From contig JAFXQX010000033.1 of the NCBI GenBank assembly GCA_017526745.1, forward strand, positions 124,001 through 188,000: a stretch of DNA of 64,000 nucleotides, written 5' to 3'. Under the pieces are notes generated by a model. The model was not told the origin of the DNA, ran no database searches, and saw only the letters and a program-made list of their open reading frames with translations. Shown here in pieces: positions 1-9,495 of the stretch. Numbering within the stretch: the stretch's first letter is position 1; each line of letters begins with the position of its first letter. Position numbers and translations under genes: made by a program. This DNA comes from Lachnospiraceae bacterium. GTDB taxonomy: Bacteria > Bacillota > Clostridia > Lachnospirales > Lachnospiraceae.

Positions 1-179
1 GCTCCATATGTCATTATGGATACAAGAATCAAAACTATAGGTGGGCTATTCACAAACACAACATACAGAATAAAGCTGATAATAAGCAATGATAGCCACT
101 GCCACCTAGCATTCAGTATGTAAAACACAAGTAAACCTAATAACCATGTCCCTAAAAAAGTTAAGGAAAAATAATCCAT
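1..179 (-). CDS. MBOAT-family O-acyltransferase, N-terminal part (cut by window edge)
   Basis: Reading the minus strand from an ATG at 179-177 gives an open frame to the window edge: about 59 residues starting MDYFSLTFLGTW, almost all hydrophobic, with at least two membrane segments. Length, hydrophobicity and layout resemble the N-terminus of the complete MBOAT gene at 2763-4211, which is also paired with an SGNH-like protein, so a second MBOAT acyltransferase is the likely identity. The start codon directly follows the TAA of the neighbouring gene (180-182), so the two are translationally coupled. The catalytic His region lies outside the window, so the family call rests on the N-terminus and context only. 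Confidence 0.5.
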   Translation of the reverse strand, partial: MDYFSLTFLGTWLLGLLVFYILNARWQWLSLLIISFILYVVFVNSPPIVLILVSIMTYG

Positions 180-1454
180 TTATAACAATTTTCCCTTCCC
201 CAAATAATTATTTGTCATGTCGAATATCTCAATGTAAGCATCATTTGTCAACTCGCTCATTATGATACTGTTCGTGTCCAGTATACCGCTATCAAATATA
301 ACCTGTTTATCGTCATACTCAATCAGTCTGTAACGATATTTCATAGTATTATAAGCTTCCACGTTCCAGGATATTTGTACAGCATTATCTATTTCTTCTG
401 TTTCATACGTTACACCTATGATTCCAGAATCTTTCTTTAATGGCTCATCAACAAACTCGTGGCTATGCGGATTCAAAAGCAAATCACAAATCACACTTGT
501 ACAATGCCTGGCACCATCTCGGGTCAAATGATCAAGATTAGAAAACTCATTATCCGAAAAGCACTCATCCTTAACTCGGTTAAGGTCATACCAAGGAATC
601 TCGTTTTCTACAGAAATCCGATTGACACGATCAACAAACTTTGCGTAGTCGCCGGCATGTTTTAGGTAAAAATCCGTTTCCGGAAATGTAACCAAGACAA
701 CTTTGATATCCCTTTCCTTGCAGAGTCTGATTGCTTTGTATAGATATCCCATCATATCAGCATTCTCTTCATCCAGTCCAATATGATCAAACCCGCCATA
801 ATCCTTTTTGTAAACGAAAAAATCAGACCCCTTATTAACTTTCTCTATCTCACACATACCTCTATCTCGATATGTGGAATAGTTCTTATAAACTCTGTTC
901 GTGGGCATATAATCCCAGTATTCTTTACATAGCTTTGCTTTAATATTACGTTTGCACCAGTTGATGGAAATATCGTCCTTATAGCGACATATCCCAGATA
1001 GCATTATCAGCCAATCAGATCTATCAAATACATTGAATATGTATTGGTACTTAATTAACCCTTTCATATAATCCGAAATAATCCAATTGGCTTTCTGCTG
1101 ATCCGGTTCTCGATTAAAGCCACTGAATTCCACATCCAAAATCACAGTTTCAACATCCTGTCTGTTAAGTAAGTCTCTCAGAATATAATATGAACCCGCA
1201 TAAGTCTGAGAAGATGATCCGAAATTGAATGAGTTAACTTCCATATGTCGATCAACCTCATCAGGATCAAATCCCCGATTTACTCGAGATGCGCCTATAA
1301 CAGCAATATCTATATTGTTCTGTTGGTAATAATCATGAAATTTTAATCTTGTTGATGAGTCAGTATCAATTACGGCCAATCCGACCAACTTATATGACAC
1401 AAAAAGTCCGATACAAAAAACCAATATTTTTAGAGAATTTTTAAAAGATTTCAT
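180..1454 (-). CDS. Membrane-anchored SGNH/DltD-like protein, likely polysaccharide O-acylation partner
   Basis: 424 residues. One N-terminal membrane anchor (about residues 9-28) is followed by an extracytoplasmic domain. Residues 53-64 read IGASRVNRGFDP, a Gly-x-Ser nucleophile block as in DltD, AlgX and other SGNH-like proteins. Residues 308-309 form an Asp-His pair (NLDHLTRDGA) placed like the distal catalytic Asp-x-x-His of the fold. After about residue 345 there is a beta-rich tail that may be a fibronectin-like domain. Such proteins act outside the membrane with MBOAT acyltransferases, taking an acyl group to the glycan. Here the partner would be the MBOAT gene whose ATG directly follows this stop. 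Substrate and acyl group are unknown. Confidence 0.6.
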   Translation of the reverse strand: MKSFKNSLKILVFCIGLFVSYKLVGLAVIDTDSSTRLKFHDYYQQNNIDIAVIGASRVNRGFDPDEVDRHMEVNSFNFGSSSQTYAGSYYILRDLLNRQDVETVILDVEFSGFNREPDQQKANWIISDYMKGLIKYQYIFNVFDRSDWLIMLSGICRYKDDISINWCKRNIKAKLCKEYWDYMPTNRVYKNYSTYRDRGMCEIEKVNKGSDFFVYKKDYGGFDHIGLDEENADMMGYLYKAIRLCKERDIKVVLVTFPETDFYLKHAGDYAKFVDRVNRISVENEIPWYDLNRVKDECFSDNEFSNLDHLTRDGARHCTSVICDLLLNPHSHEFVDEPLKKDSGIIGVTYETEEIDNAVQISWNVEAYNTMKYRYRLIEYDDKQVIFDSGILDTNSIIMSELTNDAYIEIFDMTNNYLGKGKLL

Positions 1455-1499
1455 TACGAATGATCCATAACCTCTTGTTAACTCTATAATACGTATCTT

Positions 1500-1508
1500 A
1501 TTATATCA
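1500..1508 (-). promoter_or_regulatory. Candidate extended -10 promoter before the first SGNH-like gene
   Basis: On the minus strand TGA directly precedes a perfect TATAAT (1500-1505), giving an extended -10 element 46 bases before the ATG at 1454. No good -35 box lies 17 bases upstream, which extended -10 promoters can tolerate. It sits in a 134-base gap inside the long operon and could give internal transcription of the two most distal genes. No terminator was seen in the gap. Confidence 0.35.
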
Positions 1509-1588
1509 CATAGAATAGATATATCTTTGATAGTCTGAATCTCTGCAGAAAAGCTTTCATGTGTTTTCGTTTTCCTACCCGGATTATT

Positions 1589-2752
1589 TTAGATATCATC
1601 TCCTGTTATACTGATTGGAGATGCATTTGTTAATTCCGTATTCAGCAACGTTTCTGCGTAATAATCATCCTCGTAATCTTCCTGTTTGTTTAAGCTGGAA
1701 TAATCGAACGTAGTATAGAAATCATATTCTTCTCTTAAATACTTATCAATATTGTCTTTTGTGATCTGATACTTACCATCATGCATCCACTTCAGGATCA
1801 AGCTGTTAATCCAAGCAGCATAATGTGTCGTATCTTTATAGTTATTTAAATCCGTTATAATATCCGTCCTATTGTTAATTGAAAACAAACGAATATTACT
1901 ATGTTCAACAATCAATTCAGTTACATACCTTTCAGCCTCCAACTGTTTTATTAATGTTCCGCTGTTGTACTGATCACTCCACCAAGCCGCGCTGTATGGT
2001 GTATAAAAATAATAAAAATCGACATTCGGAAATAAATCGGCGATACTTGTAACATTCAGATCAATATTCTTTTTTATTTTCAATTTATCCTTCTCAGTTA
2101 GATGTTTCATTTTTACATCTTTATCAACAGTCACGCCATCAGGGCAAACAGTATTAATACCAAAAGAATAATGATTCTGCCAACTTGAATACTCATCAAA
2201 AGGTGTTATACCTGCGACCTCTCCTTTATTCTTATCTACTACCATCTTGTATACTCTTGCAAAGAATACATCTTTATTCAACAGATACTTAACATCATTA
2301 AGGGGATTGTTATCATACAGATATGAAGGGTATTCACCCAAATCAAATCTCATTTTATCCGAAGGAGAATCGAATTTGTTCATATCCAATCCTCTAACCA
2401 CCAATCTAATATTCGGATTTGTTGTTATGGCTTTTTTAATATTGTCATTTATTTCTTTATAAGTTCCTCCTGAGAAAGGAATTTTGATGGAATTACAGTC
2501 AAAAAGTTTGTCCAACTCTGATGTTCTGAAATTCTGGGTCATTGATGTTCCAGTAATCAATGCATCATAATCAAATTGTTTTATTATGCCGTCATTTTGA
2601 CTTCTCTCATTATTCAAGACATAATAATAATCAGATATATATGGCTTATGAAAATGAAAAAAAGGATCAACATGATACGTCAAGAATCCAACGAAACTCA
2701 ACAGTAAAAAGGCTATAATTACCCACCCTATAATCCATCTGTTTGCTTTCAT
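1589..2752 (-). CDS. Membrane-anchored SGNH-like protein (second), MBOAT partner
   Basis: The start is placed at the ATG at 2752 (MKANRWIIGW), 10 bases after the MBOAT stop. The longer frame from 2827 would put 65 bases inside the MBOAT gene. It gives 387 residues. A membrane anchor spans about 6-25. A GTSMT motif at 68-72 matches the nucleophile block of SGNH/AlgX-like proteins, and a distal DTTHYA supplies an Asp-x-x-His. It is not closely similar to the SGNH-like protein at 180-1454, so this does not look like a recent tandem duplication. Role inferred: extracellular transfer or processing of an acyl group on the polysaccharide, together with the MBOAT encoded just upstream. Confidence 0.6.
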   Translation of the reverse strand: MKANRWIIGWVIIAFLLLSFVGFLTYHVDPFFHFHKPYISDYYYVLNNERSQNDGIIKQFDYDALITGTSMTQNFRTSELDKLFDCNSIKIPFSGGTYKEINDNIKKAITTNPNIRLVVRGLDMNKFDSPSDKMRFDLGEYPSYLYDNNPLNDVKYLLNKDVFFARVYKMVVDKNKGEVAGITPFDEYSSWQNHYSFGINTVCPDGVTVDKDVKMKHLTEKDKLKIKKNIDLNVTSIADLFPNVDFYYFYTPYSAAWWSDQYNSGTLIKQLEAERYVTELIVEHSNIRLFSINNRTDIITDLNNYKDTTHYAAWINSLILKWMHDGKYQITKDNIDKYLREEYDFYTTFDYSSLNKQEDYEDDYYAETLLNTELTNASPISITGDDI

Positions 2753-2762
2753 ATTAATTACC

Positions 2763-4211
2763 CTAAAAACCAAAGTATACGAACGTCGATTCCGATCCCA
2801 AACACAACACACCCCAGGCAAACACAATCGCAGCCGTTATCATTGATGATACTCCAATTTTGTATTTGTTCCTGTAGTTGTTCTCAGGGATAAAACAAAT
2901 GCTCATAGCAACAAATATAAATATTAACATGGCAAACCCACGAATACTATTATTAAAGAAATCTAAGTGGAGAATATTAATCATAAATGAACTCTCCGCA
3001 ATTTTGAAATGCATAATCAATCCTTCGCTTACACTAGTATCTTGCATGAGTAAAATCTTGCACATGATATTCTTCCATTGAGTTATAGATTCTGCACGAA
3101 AAAGCATCCAGAGAATACTGGTACAGAAAAAAGTGGTTATCCATCTCACTGGCAGAAATACTCTTTCCTCAATTCTTTCGAACGCCCTATCAAGGCAACT
3201 TAGCAATCCATGAGCCCCCCCCCATACGATAAATGTCCAATTTGCGCCATGCCATAATCCACTCACAAGAAAAACTATAAGTACGTTTAGATATGTAAGC
3301 AATTTCCCCTTCTTAGAGCCGCCCAATGGAATATATATATTTTTTGTAAGAAATTTTGTTAACGAGATATGCCATCTCTTCCAAAAATCTCGGATAGAAA
3401 TAGCCTTGTATGGCGAATCAAAATTAATCGGAAGATCAATATTTATCATTGAGGATACTCCAGTCGCCATATCACTGTATCCACTGAAATCAAAATAAAT
3501 TTCAAACGAATAGAACAGCACAAGCAACATACTATCCATAGCCGTCAACTTATCAATATTCTCAAAAGACCAAGTTACTGCCTTTGCAAATGTGTCAGCA
3601 AGCAAAACCTTTTTAAATAAACCGAAACTGAAAAGTTTTATTCCGCTGGCGATATTATCTGCATTAGCTATTTTTCTTTCACTCTGGTTTATCTGTAATA
3701 CAAAATCCACCGGATCTATTATTGGTCCCATAACCAATTTAGGGAAGTAAAGAATATATGCCAGATAATCAATCAGTTCATTGCTTTCCAGTTCTCCATT
3801 CTCTATTGATACAATATATGCAATCTGCTGGAATGTATAGAACGAGATTCCAAGCGGTAATACTATATTCCGAAATTGAAATGATTTATTCAAAATGTAA
3901 TTAATATTTAAAATCGCAAAATTTAGATATTTAAAATAAAGAAGAAGTCCCACATTAACCACAATAGGCATGGCCATCACACCTTTTCTTCTAATGTGAA
4001 ATCTTCTGATTATAAAGGCAAATAAATAATTGATTGAAATGCTAACTCCGAGATATACAAGCATATTCGCTCTTCCCCAGGAATAGAATAAAATGCTGGC
4101 AAAAATGATCAGTATTTTCCCAAACGCATAGTTTATTCTATTTAGAAAAAAGTACAGTATTATTGTTAGAGGAAGAAAAAACAATATAAAATAATAGCTG
4201 TTAAACTGCAT
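2763..4211 (-). CDS. MBOAT-family membrane O-acyltransferase (AlgI-like)
   Basis: 482 residues with about ten membrane spans. Family hallmarks are DFSGYSDMA (241-249), FWKRWHISL (277-285), a basic IPLGGSKKGK loop (294-303) and the catalytic region GLWHGANW (318-325), where His321 is the presumed active-site residue. AlgI and DltB relatives of this length carry acyl groups across the membrane for transfer to surface polysaccharides by SGNH partners. The ATG is preceded by AAGGTGAGTAA, an acceptable ribosome site. An SGNH-like gene follows 10 bases downstream. The donor is probably acetyl, by analogy; the glycan modified would be the product of this operon. Confidence 0.85.
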   Translation of the reverse strand: MQFNSYYFILFFLPLTIILYFFLNRINYAFGKILIIFASILFYSWGRANMLVYLGVSISINYLFAFIIRRFHIRRKGVMAMPIVVNVGLLLYFKYLNFAILNINYILNKSFQFRNIVLPLGISFYTFQQIAYIVSIENGELESNELIDYLAYILYFPKLVMGPIIDPVDFVLQINQSERKIANADNIASGIKLFSFGLFKKVLLADTFAKAVTWSFENIDKLTAMDSMLLVLFYSFEIYFDFSGYSDMATGVSSMINIDLPINFDSPYKAISIRDFWKRWHISLTKFLTKNIYIPLGGSKKGKLLTYLNVLIVFLVSGLWHGANWTFIVWGGAHGLLSCLDRAFERIEERVFLPVRWITTFFCTSILWMLFRAESITQWKNIMCKILLMQDTSVSEGLIMHFKIAESSFMINILHLDFFNNSIRGFAMLIFIFVAMSICFIPENNYRNKYKIGVSSMITAAIVFAWGVLCLGSESTFVYFGF

Positions 4212-4354
4212 TTACTCACCTTACTAATCTTTCATTTTGGAAATTTCTCATAATCTAAGTATTAAACAATCATCTATGACACCTACAAGATGTTCTACAT
4301 TAATCTCAAGGGGTTACACAGAATGTAATTTAAGCACTTATACGCTCATTTCAA

Positions 4355-5854
4355 TCATTTAGCTTCTTTCATTTCCTTCCAGATAATTTTTTTAACTTCT
4401 AATATGGTTTTTTCCAGTTCTCCTGTATTATCCACGACATACTCATTTGCCCCGACATAATTTAAAGATTTGATGATATTAATCTTTTGTTTTATACTCT
4501 CGTCTGTGCTATCATGCTTCCTCGCGCGAGAAACATCAAATGGTATATCCAATTTAATAACTACATCCGGCGAATATCGGCAAGCTTCACTAATTAGATT
4601 CATTTCTCTTTTCTGAAGCATTCTATTAATCCGAGACAGAAATCCTACTCCCACATCTAAAATGTGTACACCATCGTTAATCCCCGAAAATTGAAGTTGA
4701 GGATATCTATCTGTTATTGCTATTCCACCTTTATTACGTAAATCGTTCATTTCCTGACATGCCAATAGTTTTGCTTTTGCATTTGAAACCGTAACTATGT
4801 TTGATATCAATAATTTGAAGCCTTTTGGTCCTCGATAAAGATTTGGCAAACTGGTTTGCTTGTCAGCACTATCGTGAAATTCATTACTAAATCGCTTGGC
4901 TCTTTTTAAAACAGTATATCTTCTTAGAACACGTGTCAAAATACTTCTTGATCCATCTCCTGAACCAAGATAAAAATATCTGAAATCTATTTTCCAACCA
5001 AAATCCTTTGTAATACGCTTCGCGATTGTCGTCTTACCTGATCCATCAACTCCTAAAAATGCAACGATTAAGCCTTTATGAGAAGCAATGGCTTTCTTCG
5101 TGCATAACGGAATGCCCAAATACGCTCTAATCTTAATATAATAATATCTTATTGAACTTAATAAACATGAATACATATAACCGTATCGTCTGTCTTTTTC
5201 AAACATGTCTATTACAAGTCGCTTCAATCGTAGCATTCTTTTGTTTGAACATTTTTCAAAGATGATTGAAATCAACAGCTCGCTGTTGTCTGGGAATATT
5301 AGTGTTGCATATTTACGAACTGCCTCCACTTCCAGAGTTTTCTTCAAATACTCAAACTCCGTTTTTGCGTTCTTTCCAAACGAATAATACTTATTGTTAG
5401 CAATCGGAATAATTGATGATTGCTTAATAACAGTACGTATCAACAGAACAATTACTTCGAGATTGGGATCTGTAATATATACACCCGGAAAAACATATCT
5501 TTTTGAATTAAACATCATTTCAGAAAACGGCAGATACTGTTCTTTGACATATGGTTTCCCTGTAATCAGCCTAATATGCAGGTGTATATGGGTTTGAACT
5601 CCAGTTTCATTGCAATATCCAATCCAATCCTCTACATAGGGATATTGTTGCCAAACCATACTGACAACTTTTATATAGTTATTATTAATTAAACACTCAA
5701 CAAATAAATCATACTTCTCTTCTGCAATAAGGATATCTAAATCTGTTTTTCCACTCAAGCCTTCATCAAGATGTTCATTGCTCTTCCAGTGGAGATAACA
5801 AATATCCTTATCATTCAATTCCTTAAGTAACTGAAGAACATTTATAGGATACAT
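4355..5854 (-). CDS. Nucleotidyltransferase-like / thymidylate-kinase-like fusion protein
   Basis: The start is set at the ATG at 5854 (MYPINVLQLL), 4 bases after the flippase stop, with AGAGGA nine bases ahead. A frame extended to 5890 would overlap the flippase. It has 499 residues. The N-terminal half carries GKTDLDILIA (about 36-45), resembling the Asp-x-Asp metal site of a nucleotidyltransferase fold. The C-terminal half has a Walker A GVDGSGKT (268-275) and a later TDRYPQ motif as in thymidylate kinases. Bulk nucleotide metabolism is unlikely for a gene in a glycan operon between a flippase and an MBOAT. Phosphorylation or activation of a sugar substituent is more plausible but unproven. 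Confidence 0.55.
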   Translation of the reverse strand: MYPINVLQLLKELNDKDICYLHWKSNEHLDEGLSGKTDLDILIAEEKYDLFVECLINNNYIKVVSMVWQQYPYVEDWIGYCNETGVQTHIHLHIRLITGKPYVKEQYLPFSEMMFNSKRYVFPGVYITDPNLEVIVLLIRTVIKQSSIIPIANNKYYSFGKNAKTEFEYLKKTLEVEAVRKYATLIFPDNSELLISIIFEKCSNKRMLRLKRLVIDMFEKDRRYGYMYSCLLSSIRYYYIKIRAYLGIPLCTKKAIASHKGLIVAFLGVDGSGKTTIAKRITKDFGWKIDFRYFYLGSGDGSRSILTRVLRRYTVLKRAKRFSNEFHDSADKQTSLPNLYRGPKGFKLLISNIVTVSNAKAKLLACQEMNDLRNKGGIAITDRYPQLQFSGINDGVHILDVGVGFLSRINRMLQKREMNLISEACRYSPDVVIKLDIPFDVSRARKHDSTDESIKQKINIIKSLNYVGANEYVVDNTGELEKTILEVKKIIWKEMKEAK

Positions 5855-5858
5855 AATT

Positions 5859-7370
5859 TCAAGTCCTCTTCTTATATATTGCATTTCCAAATGAATTAAT
5901 ACAATTCATGAAATCATCCTTGTAAAATAAATAGTTAAATATAACATTGATCATTCCCATCAAAACCAAAGAACAGGCAGATTTTCCTATCCATACCAGC
6001 CAACTATTTGCCCTATCCAAATGTAGTATGAAGCATGTTGCAATACCAATTATCGATGATATAAGACCAATTAGTATTCTTAAGAAAAAATATGATGGAG
6101 AAAGACGAATAATATTTCTGCTTAAATAAAAGACATAATCTAATGTTCTATATATCATTGAGGCCAAAGTACCAATTGCCGCCCCAACTATCCCCCATTT
6201 AAATATGAATGCAATTGTCAAAAGGATATTGATAATTGCTTCAAGAACAGCTCCTGCTTGAGTTTGCTTATAATGTCCTGCTGCAGTAACAACCGCCTGA
6301 TAAGGCATTCTAAGGCAAAAAACAAACTCACCTAATATCAAAATGATACCAAATATGGGGCGTAAATAATTTACATCGGTTATCCCTTTTGAATACAATT
6401 TGACGTAGGATATCATCATCACTATTGCAACAGAAAATAGAACAAATGAAAGCATATGTACAATCAAGTTGTAAACCCGAAAGCTTCTCATCAAAGCGTG
6501 GTCTTCATCCTTTGCAATCATATTCCCAAATGCAGCCTGAAACGAATTTGTAGTCATTGATACAACTGCGTCAAGTCCTACCGCAATCGTAGAATAAACT
6601 GAATAGACTGATACTTCTTTAAGGGACAAAAACAGAGTGATCAGAAAGACATCTGTTTTTTTATGAACAAACGATGCTATAGAGAATCCCACACCGTTCC
6701 ACCTTTGTATGAGCGCTTTGTTATCAGGCGGAACATTCTTTTCTATTTCATACTTATGTGTTACGTATAGGTTTAAGAGTATGGGTCTTGCAACAAAAAC
6801 TACGGCACTGGAAAGCTTTACCACTTGTATACTATATCCAAGATTTACCGTTATAAAAACAATGATCACATTCAAAACTGTAGATACAATTTGAATAGAA
6901 CTATAAATATACCCTCTCTGATCCGCTCGAATCAGAAGCTGGGAGGGCATGCCAAAATAGTATTGCGCAATATTATTAATCCCGATTATTATTACTAACG
7001 AAGTCGTATATGCAAATTCCCAGTTAGATTTTAAAAACAAGGGAAGAATCACTGTCAGTATCGCAATGTATATAACAGATGCAAGAGCTATCTTGCGAAA
7101 AAAAATCTCTGTAGCTCTGATAACTCGGCTGATTTGCAATCGATCATGTTCCGCAAGCGGTTTATATAACGATGCCTTTACAACTCCACCAACACCAGAC
7201 TCTAACAAAGTAAGGTATCCTAAAAATTGCGTGATAGATGTAAGTAAACCATTCACGTCCGAGCCATATTTACCGATAATGATTCTTGGAACAATAATAC
7301 TTGATATCATAGTTACAACTTCAAGTATTATGGCAAAAATCGTGTTTATTAACGCTTTTCTACTTCTCAT
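5859..7370 (-). CDS. Polysaccharide flippase, Wzx/MOP family
   Basis: 503 residues, about 12-14 hydrophobic segments, starting MRSRKALINT. The N-terminus has the layout typical of Wzx and related exporters (IVPRIIIGKYGSDVNGLL, then a Ser/Gly-rich second span). The family moves undecaprenyl-diphosphate-linked repeat units to the outer face of the membrane. Length fits. It sits between a kinase-like gene at 7443 and the fusion protein at 4355. Together with the polymerase at 8127-9479 it makes a Wzx/Wzy-dependent pathway the natural reading. The DNA is AT-rich like its neighbours. The repeat unit cannot be predicted from the sequence. Confidence 0.85.
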   Translation of the reverse strand: MRSRKALINTIFAIILEVVTMISSIIVPRIIIGKYGSDVNGLLTSITQFLGYLTLLESGVGGVVKASLYKPLAEHDRLQISRVIRATEIFFRKIALASVIYIAILTVILPLFLKSNWEFAYTTSLVIIIGINNIAQYYFGMPSQLLIRADQRGYIYSSIQIVSTVLNVIIVFITVNLGYSIQVVKLSSAVVFVARPILLNLYVTHKYEIEKNVPPDNKALIQRWNGVGFSIASFVHKKTDVFLITLFLSLKEVSVYSVYSTIAVGLDAVVSMTTNSFQAAFGNMIAKDEDHALMRSFRVYNLIVHMLSFVLFSVAIVMMISYVKLYSKGITDVNYLRPIFGIILILGEFVFCLRMPYQAVVTAAGHYKQTQAGAVLEAIINILLTIAFIFKWGIVGAAIGTLASMIYRTLDYVFYLSRNIIRLSPSYFFLRILIGLISSIIGIATCFILHLDRANSWLVWIGKSACSLVLMGMINVIFNYLFYKDDFMNCINSFGNAIYKKRT

Positions 7371-7442
7371 TTAAACATTTATTCTGGCGTGGAGCATATA
7401 CACTGCAATCACGAAAGTACATTGTTAGATTGAATCTAAATA

Positions 7443-8123
7443 CTAAGTCACATCACAATACGACTTTAAATCTACACCCGCAGTATTAGAATTGACTTTT
7501 AAAATTTTTAATCCTGCGCTTTTTGCAAGTTCATAAATGTACTCCATTATTACCTGTTGCTTCTGTATTTCAACAAAAGCCTCTCTTCTATCTAATGATT
7601 TGATTCTGATCTCTTTATCTCTATTAAAAACACGATCCAAACATGTTTGACTATCCTCTTCTATATAACAGAAATCAATACTAAATATTGACTTTTTTTT
7701 TGTAAACATTTCCATAGCTTTTGAAATCAATTCGAGACTTATGTCATGGAAAAGAAATGCAGTGGATAAAGTTTGAAATAAGCCGTTATCAGTAATATAG
7801 GTCCCTTTTTTTTCTGCGACATCAAGTTGAGCAAAATAACTCCAGATTCCAATTATTTTTTTTAATGTCTTTATATCAAGAAGATCTAATTTTCGGAATA
7901 ATTCCAATAATGAAAAAAACATAAAAAAGTTACTTGGTTTAAGTAGACAAAGAAAAACCCGTATTTTATGTAGTATTCTACATCCTGATGTCTTTCCCGA
8001 TATCCATTCTATATTAGACATTTTATAACAGGATATATTCTTAGATGACCAATATGAACATAAAGCGTTTGCAGTTGTAGTTTTACCCGAACCCGGAAGT
8101 CCGAACAAATCAATAATTCTCAT
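7443..8123 (-). CDS. P-loop kinase-like protein in polysaccharide operon
   Basis: 226 residues beginning MRIIDLFGLPGSGKTT, so the Walker A motif (GLPGSGKT, 8-15) is at the extreme N-terminus as in small nucleoside, shikimate or adenylylsulfate-type kinases. An Asp-rich central region (TYITDNGLFQT) could be the equivalent of a lid or substrate loop. No clear subfamily was recognised. It lies 3 bases after the polymerase stop and 72 bases before the flippase. With the fusion protein at 4355-5854 it is one of two P-loop kinase-like proteins in this operon. A role in activating a glycan substituent, or in regulation, is an inference. Confidence 0.55.
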   Translation of the reverse strand: MRIIDLFGLPGSGKTTTANALCSYWSSKNISCYKMSNIEWISGKTSGCRILHKIRVFLCLLKPSNFFMFFSLLELFRKLDLLDIKTLKKIIGIWSYFAQLDVAEKKGTYITDNGLFQTLSTAFLFHDISLELISKAMEMFTKKKSIFSIDFCYIEEDSQTCLDRVFNRDKEIRIKSLDRREAFVEIQKQQVIMEYIYELAKSAGLKILKVNSNTAGVDLKSYCDVT

Positions 8124-8126
8124 TTT

Positions 8127-9479
8127 TCACCCGCTTATCTTTGTAATTACTCTAATCAATAAATAAAAAGCAAAAATAAACAATAAATGCGTAGGAACAA
8201 ATGAAAACTTATTGCGGGTCATATTAATGAAAACAGAACAACAGGCTCCTAAGATTGCAACGTCTATTGGTCTGTTAATCGTTTTTTCTCGTTTACCCAT
8301 AAAACCACCAATAATATAGTGAAACGCAACAACTCCTAATAAACCAAAATTAGCAAAACTTTCTGCAACCTGGTTAAACCCCATCGTCGAATATTCAGAA
8401 CGAAAGTTAAAGCTTTTGGGAACAAAATCAGAAATTTTAGTAGGAAGTATCCATCTGAACCACCGAAGAAAACACTCATAATATGAATAACCCCATAATA
8501 ATTTTCTTGTTCCTGCAACATACTCATTAAGGATATATACGGTTAATCTGATCTGTATTCCAATTTCAGAAAATGTATCTAATATTGAAGAAAAGAAATT
8601 AGAAGAATAGATTTGAAACAATTGAACCCAACCACCTGCATGTCTTGCGCTTGATATAAAGGGTATAATAATTATCAGAGCAATTACTCCGAGTACAATA
8701 AATATTTTTTTGAAATATATCTTTCTAACCCTTAAAATCGCATAAATTGCTAACGATGGAAATAAAACCTCGCCTCGATTACCAGTGATCAGAAGCATTA
8801 TTGCGGTTAATCCAAACAGCACACCTGCAAATATGAATTGTCTTCTTTCGGCAACAGAAAAAATAAAACATCCTCCAAATGAATACAATACTATCATATA
8901 CGAATAAAACGGATTGCTAAATGCTGCTTCTCTATATAACTTGTAATCCATCGAGGCGGATACTTGTCCCCGCAAAAACATAACTAACATAACAATAAAA
9001 CTATATATCAAAAGAAGTGATCCAATAAAAAAAATGACATTGTTCGTAGCATCGTTGATTATTGGAGCATTATATCCATGAGAGTCGTGAGATTGTTTTC
9101 GTGTCGCAGCTATTGTATATGAGAGCATTGCAATATTAGCTAACACCAATGCATCAGGATAGTTAACGCTTGATAAAAAATCAATAGTCCGAGATGGGTA
9201 TTTTAACCCATCCACCCCAAACAGGGCATGTACAATACTCAACCCAAAATGTGATAAAAAAAAGTATAAAAGAACCACACCCGTGCACCCTAATGGATCT
9301 ATTAAGGATTTTTTTAGCGAAACAATACAAACGACATAGACTAGTATAGATCCAATTGCAATGGGAAAAGATAATTGATTAATATCAAGAATACTATACA
9401 ATATCACATATATTAAAAGTAATAAATAAAGCAGTAGTCTGTCAGATTTTATAAAATAATATCCCCTACTTGAATCCAT
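8127..9479 (-). CDS. O-antigen/capsule polymerase-like membrane protein (Wzy-like)
   Basis: The start is taken as the ATG at 9479 (MDSSRGYYFI), with AGGGG ten bases upstream; a frame from 9509 would overlap the glycosyltransferase by 14 bases. About 450 residues with roughly 11-12 membrane spans and a large loop before the last spans (around SARHAGGWVQLF and YYECFLRWFRWI), the usual architecture of Wzy polymerases. These share almost no sequence identity, so the call rests on topology, length and the neighbouring flippase and glycosyltransferases. The reaction would be joining of lipid-linked repeat units on the outer face of the membrane. Confidence 0.7.
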   Translation of the reverse strand: MDSSRGYYFIKSDRLLLYLLLLIYVILYSILDINQLSFPIAIGSILVYVVCIVSLKKSLIDPLGCTGVVLLYFFLSHFGLSIVHALFGVDGLKYPSRTIDFLSSVNYPDALVLANIAMLSYTIAATRKQSHDSHGYNAPIINDATNNVIFFIGSLLLIYSFIVMLVMFLRGQVSASMDYKLYREAAFSNPFYSYMIVLYSFGGCFIFSVAERRQFIFAGVLFGLTAIMLLITGNRGEVLFPSLAIYAILRVRKIYFKKIFIVLGVIALIIIIPFISSARHAGGWVQLFQIYSSNFFSSILDTFSEIGIQIRLTVYILNEYVAGTRKLLWGYSYYECFLRWFRWILPTKISDFVPKSFNFRSEYSTMGFNQVAESFANFGLLGVVAFHYIIGGFMGKREKTINRPIDVAILGACCSVFINMTRNKFSFVPTHLLFIFAFYLLIRVITKISG

Positions 9480-9495
9480 AGTTTCAATACCCCTA

